From Lachnoclostridium sp. UBA3262 (GTDB taxonomy: Bacteria; Bacillota; Clostridia; Lachnospirales; Lachnospiraceae): a stretch of DNA of 50,738 bases. Below the pieces are notes generated by a model. It worked only from the letters and a program-made list of their open reading frames with translations. It made no database searches and was not told the origin of the DNA. Position 1 is the stretch's first letter, and each line of letters begins with the position of its first letter. The stretch is from NCBI GenBank assembly GCA_002362575.1, contig DEUM01000067.1, positions 1 to 50,738 of the forward strand. The letters run 5' to 3'. A program made the position numbers and the translations under genes. Positions 7,200 to 16,067 of this stretch are shown here, one piece after another.

Positions 7200-8121
7200 C
7201 ACTGCCATAGGCTTTCCCATTCTTCATCTTTATGCCTTTTCGTTTCATCAGCTCCGACACCGTCAACAAGTCATAATCCTGCTTTACCAGCCACGGAACT
7301 ACTTTTTTAAGCGCCTCCGCCGTAGACGGATGAATATCGTGCATTAAAATAATATCGCCATCTGATACGTTTTTCTTTATATACTTGAATACAGACTTGG
7401 CATTTCTAGTCTTCCAATCTAGCGTATCTTCGTTCCAAAGTATCATCGGATGTTTCAGCTTTTTTCTCATTCTGTCGCTGATAGCACCATACGGCGGTCT
7501 CATAAATGTAATCTTAAATCCACTCAGCTTCTGTACCAGCTTTGCTGTCCTGTCATACTGGCTGTTTACAAATTTCATATTTTTCAGGCTCAGATTGGAG
7601 TGGTCCCATGAATGGTTGCCAATCTCATTTCCCTGTGCCACTGTCTGCTTCAGCACATCTGCCCCTGCCGCTACCCGATTTCCAACCACAAAAAATGTGG
7701 CATGTGCATTATACTTTTTCAGCGTTTCCAGAACCTTCGGCGTATTTGCCGTGCTCGGTCCATCATCAAAGGTAAGCGCAACTGCCTTCGACCTCGGTTT
7801 TGAAGTCGGCGAAACAATCGCCTTCGGCGACAATGTACTGACTGCCGCCACTTTCGCCGAAACGCTTCCCGGCGTTGCATTGGCAGACGCAGCAACACCG
7901 CTTCCAGACACACTGGTAAGCGAATTTCCGCCGGAAGAAGGCATCCACGCCCGCACAATGACAAAGATAACTGCCATAACTAGTACGGCAGCAATCGCAA
8001 ACACAACTTTATTAAATGGAAAAGACGTATTCCGGTATGTTCTTCTCCCTGAACCTCTTCTGGAATAGGAGGAACGACGTCTTCTATTTCGATTTCTGTA
8101 TCCTTTCATGTAATTATCCAC
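7192..8121 (-). CDS. Polysaccharide deacetylase (NodB domain), membrane-anchored
   Basis: A 309-residue carbohydrate esterase family 4 enzyme, likely removing acetyl groups from cell-wall glycans outside the cell. The N-terminus is Arg-rich with one membrane anchor (about 38-58) and a Ser/Ala-rich linker. The NodB domain carries TFDDGPS (117-123), the metal-binding HSWDHS (about 173-178), RPPYG, DTLDW and ILMHD, so the active site looks complete. The start is a GTG at 8121 with GAGG 7 bases upstream; an in-frame ATG follows at 8109. It has its own promoter inside the end of the ABC gene. Confidence 0.9.
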   Translation of the reverse strand: MDNYMKGYRNRNRRRRSSYSRRGSGRRTYRNTSFPFNKVVFAIAAVLVMAVIFVIVRAWMPSSGGNSLTSVSGSGVAASANATPGSVSAKVAAVSTLSPKAIVSPTSKPRSKAVALTFDDGPSTANTPKVLETLKKYNAHATFFVVGNRVAAGADVLKQTVAQGNEIGNHSWDHSNLSLKNMKFVNSQYDRTAKLVQKLSGFKITFMRPPYGAISDRMRKKLKHPMILWNEDTLDWKTRNAKSVFKYIKKNVSDGDIILMHDIHPSTAEALKKVVPWLVKQDYDLLTVSELMKRKGIKMKNGKAYGSAK

Positions 8122-8151
8122 TCTCTCACCTCTTTAAAAACTAGTACGCTA

Positions 8152-8180
8152 ATTATAACATCATCCCTCCGGTTTTTCAA
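8152..8180 (-). promoter_or_regulatory. Promoter of the polysaccharide deacetylase gene
   Basis: TTGAAA (8180-8175), a 17-base spacer and TATAAT (8157-8152). The -35 lies within the last codons of the preceding ABC ATPase gene. Confidence 0.7.
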
Positions 8181-9162
8181 TGACAATTTTCCCATCTACC
8201 AATTCAATCTTTACCTTGTTTCCATTCATTTCCATTTCTTCCAGCAGCTCCCTCGGAATCTGCAGCCGGCCTGCACGGTCCAGTACCACAAACTCATCCT
8301 GTGTCTCTTCGGCCTTCCAGTCAATATCTATATTTTCCATTTTTTCACGGTAATCGCTTTTCATAATTCTCTCACTGCTAGTCTTACCATCCCGAATGGA
8401 AATTACCCGGTTTACCTTCTTCGCCAGTTCCTTGTCATGTGTAACAATAACTATTGTGATGCCCAATTCTTCGTTTAGCTTCCGGAACATATCTAAAATG
8501 TCATTCGCCGTTTTCCGGTCTACTGCCCCCGTCGGCTCATCTGCCAGAAGAAGCTTTGGATTATTGGCAAGCGCAATGGCAATGGCTACCCTCTGCTGTT
8601 CACCTCCGGATAACTGGCTCAGGCTGCTGTCCTTCCGATCCTCCAATCCCACCAGAGTAAGAAGCTCCAGTGCTCTCTGTTTCTTCTCCTCCTCGGAATG
8701 AATACTTTCCTTTCCCTCCGTGAATAGCATAGGCGTCATAACATTTTCAAGCGCCGACAAGTACGGAAGCAGATTCCTCGCATTGTTCTGCCACACGAAT
8801 CCTACCGTATTTCTCTTGTACACAACCAGCTCCTGCTCATTCATCTGGAACAGGTTTTTCCCGTCTACAAATAATTTCCCGGCAGAAGGACGGTCAAGCC
8901 CGCCAATCATATTCAGAAAGGTAGACTTTCCACTTCCGCTGTTTCCGATAATCGCAACCAGCTCTCCCCGTTTTATCGTCAGGTCAAGTCCCTGCAGGGC
9001 AAGAACCTCAATATCCTTTGTCTTATATATTTTAACCAGATTATCACATTCTATCATGACATCCTCGGGCACTGTCATTTCCGGTTCTTTCTGCTCTGTA
9101 ACCTGAGCCGCCTCACTCAGATGCCTCAGCTTTTGCAGCTTATTTTTTACATCAATCTTCAT
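8161..9162 (-). CDS. ABC transporter ATPase with C-terminal AbrB-like domain
   Basis: A 333-residue MacB/LolD-type ATPase, the second of two for the exporter. The nucleotide-binding domain has Walker A GNSGSGKST, Q-loop, signature LSGGEQQRVAIA, Walker B LLLADEPT and the switch VTHD. After the usual end it carries about 45 extra residues (VLDRAGRLQIPRELLEEM, then VKIELVDGKIVIEKP) that look like a SpoVT/AbrB swapped-hairpin domain, normally a DNA-binding fold. The start at 9162 is preferred: GGAG stands about 9 bases upstream, and an earlier ATG at 9204 lies deep inside the previous gene. It overlaps that gene by 11 bases. Confidence 0.88.
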   Translation of the reverse strand: MKIDVKNKLQKLRHLSEAAQVTEQKEPEMTVPEDVMIECDNLVKIYKTKDIEVLALQGLDLTIKRGELVAIIGNSGSGKSTFLNMIGGLDRPSAGKLFVDGKNLFQMNEQELVVYKRNTVGFVWQNNARNLLPYLSALENVMTPMLFTEGKESIHSEEEKKQRALELLTLVGLEDRKDSSLSQLSGGEQQRVAIAIALANNPKLLLADEPTGAVDRKTANDILDMFRKLNEELGITIVIVTHDKELAKKVNRVISIRDGKTSSERIMKSDYREKMENIDIDWKAEETQDEFVVLDRAGRLQIPRELLEEMEMNGNKVKIELVDGKIVIEKPEG

Positions 9163-9832
9163 GAACAATCTCTCCATCCTCAATGTGATAGATACAATCG
9201 GCAATTTCCATCAGCCCTGTATCATGGGTTGTCATTACAATCGTTACTCCCTGGCTGTCTATCAGTTCACGGAATATTTTCATAATCTGCAAACCAGTAT
9301 TCGTATCCAGCTCCGCCGTCGGTTCATCTGCAAAAATAACATTTGGCTCGTGGGCAATCGCACGTGCAATGGCAACCCTCTGCTGCTCACCACCAGACAG
9401 TTCCTGCGGCATATGGTTCATTCGGGAACCTAGCCCGACTAACTTAAGACATTCCTCCGCCCGTTTTTTCCGGTTTCCCTTATACCCTGCCAGACGCAGG
9501 ACAAACTCCACATTCTCATACGCAGTCATTATAGGAATAAGCGCCACGGACTGGAATACAAAACCAATCTTCGACTTTCTGATTTTTTCCCTCTCATTTT
9601 CCGGCATATTTTCAATCGAAGTTCCCTGAAAGATAACACTACCGCTCTTCGGGTAATCCAGCGCACTAAGAATATTCATCAGTGTTGTCTTTCCGGAGCC
9701 GGAACGTCCGCGAAGCATCGTCAGCCTGCCCGTCGGAATCTGTATATTTATATTTTTCAGTGCCACAAATTCTTTCCCGCCAGCCACCTTAAAGCTCTGG
9801 ATGACATCATGGGTTTCCACTATATTTTCCAA
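9152..9832 (-). CDS. ABC transporter ATPase (MacB/LolD-like)
   Basis: A 226-residue ATPase of the lipoprotein/macrolide export class. It has Walker A GRSGSGKTT, signature LSGGEQQRVAIA, Walker B VIFADEPT and the H-loop TTHD. The start is a TTG at 9832 with a perfect AGGAGG 8 bases upstream; earlier TTG/GTG codons at 9865 and 9862 lie inside the permease gene and lack a site. It lies between the permease and the second ATPase of the same operon, and the two ATPases may form a heterodimer. Confidence 0.88.
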   Translation of the reverse strand: MENIVETHDVIQSFKVAGGKEFVALKNINIQIPTGRLTMLRGRSGSGKTTLMNILSALDYPKSGSVIFQGTSIENMPENEREKIRKSKIGFVFQSVALIPIMTAYENVEFVLRLAGYKGNRKKRAEECLKLVGLGSRMNHMPQELSGGEQQRVAIARAIAHEPNVIFADEPTAELDTNTGLQIMKIFRELIDSQGVTIVMTTHDTGLMEIADCIYHIEDGEIVHED

Positions 9833-9851
9833 CTGCTCTGCCTCCTTCCCA

Positions 9852-12674
9852 TCAATCCTCACCAAGCTTTAATGCCTGTGAAATATTTATCTTGCTAATC
9901 AGTTTGCCAAGTACAACCATACAAATGACAATCACAATGCCAATTACACTGAACAAGCGAACCATATCAACTGCCTGATAGACGATGCCAAGCGGTACCG
10001 CCTGGTCGGTCGAGGCATAGAATATCTGCACCAGCGGCACAAACAAATTTGAAGATAAAACACCCAATGCCGCCCCGATTATAATGGAAATGCCCGAGCT
10101 GAATATCTGCTCATTGATTAACATTTGTATAATTTCCTTCTTCGCCATTCCCATTGCACGGAATACACCAAATAACAATTCTCTCTGGCGTATGGACAAA
10201 ATCCAGTAAATCAGGAATCCGGTGCAGCACAGTATAAGAATAACGATAAAGCTCATCGTCAGAATACCGTTTGTTCCTTGGAACAGAGCATCATTTTTTA
10301 CATCGACCAGCTTCGATTCCACATCCTCAAAGGTCGTGTAGGAGATATGATTCTCCTTTGCGTAATCATAAATAAACTGTGAATTGCCGTTCGTCTTTAT
10401 CCATACCTGATATGGCTTCACGCCAAAGTTCTGCTGAACCGTAGCCAGATTTGCTATAACGAGGAAATGCTCTGTATTCACCAGCGTTTCTTCCTCATTC
10501 AGCTCATTCGTATTCTGCACATAACCCGGAAAATAATCGACAAAACCATATACAACACCTTCCGCGCTCTTTTCATCTTTATCCACATAGGAAATCTTAT
10601 CGCCAAGCTTCACTCCGAATTTCGTATTATAGTTACTGCTGAGGAGTACAGCGTTGGAATTTTTCGCCATCGCATTTAAGTAATTATTTATATGTGTCGG
10701 CAATAGGGATGCATCAAAGGACTCCACTGTCAGCCCAAAATTTTTCGTATCAATCGCCATCAATGAGGTTGCTATATGATTGGAGTCATCCGCTTTGTCA
10801 ACGGATGTCGTTATCTTATCCTCCCGATAAACCTTTGTGGCATGTTTCACGCCCTTCATACTTTCATATACAGAAAAATCCGGCTCGATGTAAGTCAGTT
10901 CAAGGTCGGGATCGTCTGCAACAAACATGGAATTGTCTTCCCATGGCTCCTGCAACACTAAGTCCGTCCCTGTCTGATACCGTATGTTGCTCTCAGAGTT
11001 CGACAGAATAGTTCTTGCCACTGTCGCATTGAAAATACCAAGAGATACCGTGAGCATTAAAAATACCATCATAAAGCTCTGTTTTCCCTTTGTCCTCAAT
11101 ATCTGCAGGAACGAAGCAAAAAAGGACGGTTTCCAGCGTTTTTTCCCAATCAGGTACACAATGCGGATAAGCAGTGGCTGGATTCGCAGTGCAACCAGAC
11201 TGGCGCTGATAATAAAGAGCGAGGAACAGATGAACAAAAATGGATCCAATGATTCACCCTCCAGCATCTGTGTCATCAACGCCTCTTTACGCTGGGTAAA
11301 GCTGTACAGTCCATACAGCGAAACGAGAAGCAGGATAACATCCATGTACACACGCTGTAAAATATTTTTCTTTTTTTTGTTTTTATGTTTTACGTTTACA
11401 ATTGTCACATTTGCATCCCGGAACACAGGCAGAACCATAAACGCAATGGATATTACCATAGCGCCTAGCATATAGTAGAACACATCCGGGCGCAACGTAA
11501 CACGGAGAGCCTTGCGCTGAATAAATTCCAAAAAGCCATTCGTTGAACCAAGCGCCTTACAGAGAAAATAACCGAGAGGCAGCCCAATGATACAACTGAT
11601 AACAGATAGTATAAACGATTGCAACAGATAAATTAACAGAATCTGCTTCTTGCTCGAACCACGGCTTTTCAAAAGAGCAATCTCGTTCTGCTCCAAATCA
11701 AGCATCTGTCTCGAAATCATAAAGATAAATGCCAGCAAAAGCGCCAGTACCGGAAACTGAAGAATCAAAAGTGTCGTCCTGACCTTCTTTGCCGCTGTCT
11801 GATACTCCCGCATAACAGACATATAATCCGGCTCCAAAACGATGCCGGAGGAAAGGCTTGTCGTCTCAGACATCATATCCTCTGTCTCTCGAATCAGATT
11901 GTCGACCTGATAGGATTGTAAGCGGTTATAATCATAAACCATAAACCAGTCCGTCACAACATTAAAACTCTGTCCATTCAGGTTGATGAAGTTACTCTCA
12001 AACACTTGAGGAGAAACGAAGATTTCCATGTAGTAATCAGAAGGTGATTTTACCCAGTAGCTGTCTTCCTCCTCATTGTTCGTATAAACTCCGACAATTT
12101 TCACTTTCATCGGATTTCCTTTTGTATCCTGATATTTACTGATTTCCAGCACATCCCCAACAACCAGCTCCAGCTTCGTAAATGCCTTCTGACTGACGAC
12201 GCCTTCCATGATGCCATCGGCACCCATTTCGTTTTTGTACATTTCGCCTGCCATCATCTTCGTATGTTTATCCAATTCTGACAGAGAAGCAATCCGCAAA
12301 GTCTTTGATAAAATAGACTTTCCCCTTCCTGCCTCATATGTACCCCTGACTTTTGACGTTTCATGCAGGGTAATCAGATTCGTCTGCTCGACTCCTAATT
12401 GGTCTGCCGACTCCTCTGCCATCTCTTTCATTTGTGTATATTCCGCTTCCTGACCATCCTTTCCCTTCATATCGGATTCAAGCGTCAGCACGCCGGGATT
12501 CGCATTTTCTGTCTGTATATAATTATTGAGTTTTGACATCAATGTTTTCTGTAACGCTGCATTCTGATACATCGGATTACTGCAGGCAATCGCTATCAGT
12601 AAAATGTTTCCGATGAGAAGGCTGATTACCATCCACTTTTTATGGAGAAGCTTCTGTTTTATAAACCGTATCAT
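9852..12674 (-). CDS. ABC transporter permease, FtsX/MacB type (940 aa)
   Basis: A large exporter permease with an N-terminal membrane helix (about 15-35), a long extracytoplasmic domain (about 40-295), a first FtsX-type helix set (about 300-450), a second extracytoplasmic domain and a second FtsX set at the C-terminus. This duplicated layout is typical of MacB-like permeases in Firmicutes that work without an outer membrane. A basic cytoplasmic stretch (KHKNKKKKN) follows the first set. It is followed by two ATPase genes and preceded by three lipoprotein adaptors, so it is the membrane core of this exporter. The substrate is unknown; peptides, lipids or antibiotics are all possible. Confidence 0.9.
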   Translation of the reverse strand: MIRFIKQKLLHKKWMVISLLIGNILLIAIACSNPMYQNAALQKTLMSKLNNYIQTENANPGVLTLESDMKGKDGQEAEYTQMKEMAEESADQLGVEQTNLITLHETSKVRGTYEAGRGKSILSKTLRIASLSELDKHTKMMAGEMYKNEMGADGIMEGVVSQKAFTKLELVVGDVLEISKYQDTKGNPMKVKIVGVYTNNEEEDSYWVKSPSDYYMEIFVSPQVFESNFINLNGQSFNVVTDWFMVYDYNRLQSYQVDNLIRETEDMMSETTSLSSGIVLEPDYMSVMREYQTAAKKVRTTLLILQFPVLALLLAFIFMISRQMLDLEQNEIALLKSRGSSKKQILLIYLLQSFILSVISCIIGLPLGYFLCKALGSTNGFLEFIQRKALRVTLRPDVFYYMLGAMVISIAFMVLPVFRDANVTIVNVKHKNKKKKNILQRVYMDVILLLVSLYGLYSFTQRKEALMTQMLEGESLDPFLFICSSLFIISASLVALRIQPLLIRIVYLIGKKRWKPSFFASFLQILRTKGKQSFMMVFLMLTVSLGIFNATVARTILSNSESNIRYQTGTDLVLQEPWEDNSMFVADDPDLELTYIEPDFSVYESMKGVKHATKVYREDKITTSVDKADDSNHIATSLMAIDTKNFGLTVESFDASLLPTHINNYLNAMAKNSNAVLLSSNYNTKFGVKLGDKISYVDKDEKSAEGVVYGFVDYFPGYVQNTNELNEEETLVNTEHFLVIANLATVQQNFGVKPYQVWIKTNGNSQFIYDYAKENHISYTTFEDVESKLVDVKNDALFQGTNGILTMSFIVILILCCTGFLIYWILSIRQRELLFGVFRAMGMAKKEIIQMLINEQIFSSGISIIIGAALGVLSSNLFVPLVQIFYASTDQAVPLGIVYQAVDMVRLFSVIGIVIVICMVVLGKLISKINISQALKLGED

Positions 12675-12694
12675 ATTCTATTCCTCTCCTTCCG

Positions 12695-13861
12695 TTAATC
12701 CACGATAGCTAATGTCTGGCCTTCTTCCAAGCCCTGATTTACCAGATAAATTTTATCCTGTCTATAGCTGCTCGTAATATACCGAAGATGAAGCTTATTA
12801 TTTTCAACAAGATAAACATAAAGCTTCTCCTCATCCTGCTCCGTTTTCGCCTTGACCGCCTCGGCGTCAACAAGAAGCGCATTCTTAATACGAAGTGTCA
12901 CTCCTGTGACAAACAAATTGTATTTTTTAAAATCGTATTTTTTCATATCGCTTTTCGAGACTTTTATAAGCTGGGTACTACCGCTTCCCCCTCCTTCTTC
13001 TCCGGCAGGTTCTTCCTCCTCCATACCGGAAGCCCCGTCCGTCAGGTTCGTCGTGGAAATCACTTTCCCCGTCAGCTTATGTTTTATCTCCTCAGAGGTT
13101 GTTCCAAGCGCGATATCCACCTTCATATTATACCGCAGTTTTCCCATATCATCTTTGACCGATATAAGAAATTCATCTTCATTCCGGATTTTCATAAGCA
13201 TCTCTCCGGATACCGCCTCGTCATCGCTAAAATCCCCTGCGCCTACCGGCTCTATTACCGTCCCCGAAAACCGGGATTTTAGTTCTGTCTTTTTCTGCTT
13301 GCGAAGCAGTGCGGCATATTCCTTTTCCTGTTTCCGTATCTCATCGCCCGCCTTGACCATCTGCTTATATTCATTCCTCATCTGCTTCAGCTCAATCTGG
13401 GCAATCCGCTTTTCTGCCTTGCTTGTCAGGGATTTTATCGACTTCTCCTTTGCCAGCACCTCGCTCCGTTTGCTCCGCAGACCGGAATCATACTGCGTCC
13501 TTGCCTGCTCCACCAGTAATTTTTTCTTGTTGAGCGATGCCTCGGATGTCTCGATATGGTATATGGCAAGCACGTCACCTTTTTTTACTTTTTGTTTATG
13601 CTTTACGCAAATTTTATCCAGATAGGCGTTCTCGTCATCTATTGTCACTGCATTTTCGTCTGTGTAATACAACTCCCCGACCTCTGACAGCTTCTCCTCA
13701 TACACGCCCTTTCTTACTTTTGTCGTCTTAAACTTTTCCTCTTTTTCGGAACCTTCCTTCTCATGATACAGTAACACTTCCGAATTATTTTGCTGTTCGC
13801 CGCAGCTACACAAAAGCAGGCATCCTAAAAGAACAAGCGCTGTGAATTTAACTCTGGACAT
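12695..13861 (-). CDS. Lipoprotein membrane-fusion (HlyD/MacA-like) adaptor, third of three
   Basis: A 388-residue surface lipoprotein of the efflux adaptor family. A short signal peptide ends in the lipobox LLCSC. A lipoyl/barrel-type region (about 75-110) surrounds a long coiled hairpin (about 110-190), followed by beta-rich barrel domains and a Gly/Glu-rich insert (EEEEPAGEEGGGSG). The start at 13861 is chosen because GGAG lies 9 bases upstream; an ATG at 13870 abuts the same site. It overlaps the preceding adaptor by 14 bases and leads into the permease, so it belongs to the exporter. Confidence 0.85.
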   Translation of the reverse strand: MSRVKFTALVLLGCLLLCSCGEQQNNSEVLLYHEKEGSEKEEKFKTTKVRKGVYEEKLSEVGELYYTDENAVTIDDENAYLDKICVKHKQKVKKGDVLAIYHIETSEASLNKKKLLVEQARTQYDSGLRSKRSEVLAKEKSIKSLTSKAEKRIAQIELKQMRNEYKQMVKAGDEIRKQEKEYAALLRKQKKTELKSRFSGTVIEPVGAGDFSDDEAVSGEMLMKIRNEDEFLISVKDDMGKLRYNMKVDIALGTTSEEIKHKLTGKVISTTNLTDGASGMEEEEPAGEEGGGSGSTQLIKVSKSDMKKYDFKKYNLFVTGVTLRIKNALLVDAEAVKAKTEQDEEKLYVYLVENNKLHLRYITSSYRQDKIYLVNQGLEEGQTLAIVD

Positions 13862-14987
13862 ATACAACATCTCCTTCCTTTACTCCTGTCAAAAGCTGCG
13901 TATATGCATCCGTAACCGTTCCAATGGTAACCGGTGTTTTCTTTTTTGCATTTCCCTGCATCAAATACACATAGCTTTCATTTTTCGCTTTGAATACGGC
14001 GTTGCTCGGTACAACCAAAGCATCTTTTGCCGTATTATTATAAAGGTCAATCGTTGCAGAGTCACCAACCTTCAGATGTACCTCCTCCTCAAAATCAAAC
14101 CACGTATTGGAAGGGAGCTCTGCCTGCCCCATCTCGACATCCAATGCCGTCGCCTCCTGCTGCTCCTCCACCTTTACCTTATACTGTTTTCCATTCACTG
14201 TAGCCAAATAAGTGCTTGCCTTTCCCAACTCGGAAGACGCTATGTATTCCGTCCGGATTCTTGGTTTATCCATATCCGCTACATTGATTGCCGTGGCTCC
14301 TCCCTGAACCATATAACCGCTTCCTCCGGTCGTTGATATAATTTCACCGTTTACCGGAGAATATAATTTGCTCTCTTTTGTCTGTTGTTTTGCATCTACG
14401 ATATCTTCTTTCATCTGTTTGATTTCTAAAGCCTGAGTTTCTTTCTGCTGACGGAATCTGAGCTGTTCCAGCTTAATATCCTGCTCTTTTTCTATAATCT
14501 GCATTTTCAAGCCTTTAATCTGCTCTTTCTGCTTTGCATTCTTCTTCGACTTCTTTAACTGGGAAAGTTCTTCTTTCATCCGGTCAATACCACACTGTGT
14601 CGTATAATTTATATCTTTATTCTCGGACTTCTTATTATCCAGTTGCTTCTGTAGTTTTTTTACGCCGCTGTTGGCACTTGTCAGTGTCGCTAAAAGCTGT
14701 CCCTTCTTTACTTTATCGCCTTCTCCCACAAGAAGCTTGTCGATATTACCGGAGCTTGTAAAGTATAATCCCTTAATCTCCGGTATAACCTCCCCTTTAT
14801 AGGAATTTTCACTACTCAGATTCATCTTCTTGACCTTAACCGTATCGACATCTACGCCGACCGGCTCTATCAGCTCCGGCACTGCCGCTGCCTGCTTTTT
14901 ACTGCCGCATCCCGTCATAACAGCCGCTGTCAGTCCTGCTGCCAAAAAGAGAGATATCGTTCTTTTACCCAAATACTGTATTTTCAA
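13848..14987 (-). CDS. Lipoprotein membrane-fusion (HlyD/MacA-like) adaptor, second of three
   Basis: A 379-residue lipoprotein with signal peptide and lipobox VMTGC. It shows the adaptor layout: a lipoyl half (KKGQLLATLTSANSG), a long coiled hairpin rich in Lys/Gln (about 110-200), the second lipoyl half (LYSPVNGEIISTTGGSG), then barrel domains. It is related to, but clearly different from, its two neighbours, so this is an old family expansion rather than a recent duplication. It probably joins the permease to the cell envelope or presents substrate. Confidence 0.88.
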   Translation of the reverse strand: MKIQYLGKRTISLFLAAGLTAAVMTGCGSKKQAAAVPELIEPVGVDVDTVKVKKMNLSSENSYKGEVIPEIKGLYFTSSGNIDKLLVGEGDKVKKGQLLATLTSANSGVKKLQKQLDNKKSENKDINYTTQCGIDRMKEELSQLKKSKKNAKQKEQIKGLKMQIIEKEQDIKLEQLRFRQQKETQALEIKQMKEDIVDAKQQTKESKLYSPVNGEIISTTGGSGYMVQGGATAINVADMDKPRIRTEYIASSELGKASTYLATVNGKQYKVKVEEQQEATALDVEMGQAELPSNTWFDFEEEVHLKVGDSATIDLYNNTAKDALVVPSNAVFKAKNESYVYLMQGNAKKKTPVTIGTVTDAYTQLLTGVKEGDVVYVQS

Positions 14988-15032
14988 TTTCCCTGCCTCC
15001 TTACTGCTACATCTGTCACTGGCCCCGTGGTA

Positions 15033-16067
15033 CTAATTTGTAATGATTTGTTCATTTTCCTTTAATCCATTAGTAATCTCCAGCATATTACCCATCCGTT
15101 CTCCTATCGTTACTTCCCGGATAGTCTTAATCCCGTTCTCTCCCTCGACATATACGATTTTTTTATCTCCCATGTCATATACAAGTGCGGCAGGCAGGTA
15201 CAGTACATTTTTCTTCTCCTTGAGAATCAAATCAATGCTGCCTACTACCCCATTCTTTACCGGCAGTTCGGTCTTAGGATAAAAGTATATCTTATTCTTT
15301 TCATCCGACTTTTTCGCCGTTACTTTATACTGTTGTCCGATAACCGTAATCGTTACCTCCTGCCCATCCCGGAAGTGTGACGCATACTCTGTCTTCGCAC
15401 GGAACCGGTTTCTCTTCTTTCCCACTACGGTAACGAGTACATCCTCCTCCGTAGCATAGCCCCCTTCGAAGGATGAATTTACCGTCATAACAGTTCCGCT
15501 TATATCGGAAAGGACATAGTTATCCTCTATCTCACTCTGTGCCTCCTCCAAATCCAGCCGCACCAATTTCAGTGTTGATTCACAGTTTTTAATTTGTGAG
15601 TCATACTGTGCCTTAATATTTTCCTTCTGCTCTTTCGTCCCGCCAAGCTTTTTCAGTTTCTCCAGCTCTGCCTGCCGCATCGTCCTCGCCTGCTTCATCT
15701 GGAGTTCCAGATTCTCTATCTGGCGTTTCGAATTTTTCACCATATTTTCCTGCTCCGCCACATAGTTCTTCACGAGCACATCGCCCTCGGATACCTTCTG
15801 TCCCTTTTTCACACATATTTCTTTTATCCGTACTCCCATGCCCTCGCCTTTGGTTTCCGCTTTCGTCGTCCCCTGAAAGGAGGCGTCCACGCTCTCTTTC
15901 TTTACCATATCACCGCGGACTAACGTATATTTGCTGTAATTATCTCCCTCGTATTCTTTTACCACCGGGGCTGCGTCAAACTCCTCCTCCGTCGGAAGAA
16001 TACCACATGAACACAATATACAGCTCATTGCAAGAACCCCACATATTAACTGTTTCTGCCTTCTCAT
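15033..16067 (-). CDS. Lipoprotein membrane-fusion (HlyD/MacA-like) adaptor, first of three
   Basis: A 344-residue lipoprotein with lipobox CILCSC near residue 20. A coiled hairpin lies at about 105-175 between two lipoyl halves (VSEGDVLVKNYV and VLSDISGTVMTVNSS), followed by barrel domains and a final MFP-like domain (LYLPAALVYDMGDKKIVYVE). Its ATG overlaps the stop of the AI-2E-family gene in an ATGA arrangement, implying translational coupling. Confidence 0.88.
   Translation of the reverse strand: MRRQKQLICGVLAMSCILCSCGILPTEEEFDAAPVVKEYEGDNYSKYTLVRGDMVKKESVDASFQGTTKAETKGEGMGVRIKEICVKKGQKVSEGDVLVKNYVAEQENMVKNSKRQIENLELQMKQARTMRQAELEKLKKLGGTKEQKENIKAQYDSQIKNCESTLKLVRLDLEEAQSEIEDNYVLSDISGTVMTVNSSFEGGYATEEDVLVTVVGKKRNRFRAKTEYASHFRDGQEVTITVIGQQYKVTAKKSDEKNKIYFYPKTELPVKNGVVGSIDLILKEKKNVLYLPAALVYDMGDKKIVYVEGENGIKTIREVTIGERMGNMLEITNGLKENEQIITN

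Noticed and set aside
7385..8068. Long plus-strand ORF opposite the deacetylase gene
   Set aside because: It is a mirror frame of a gene with an intact NodB domain, has no ribosome binding site and no family features.
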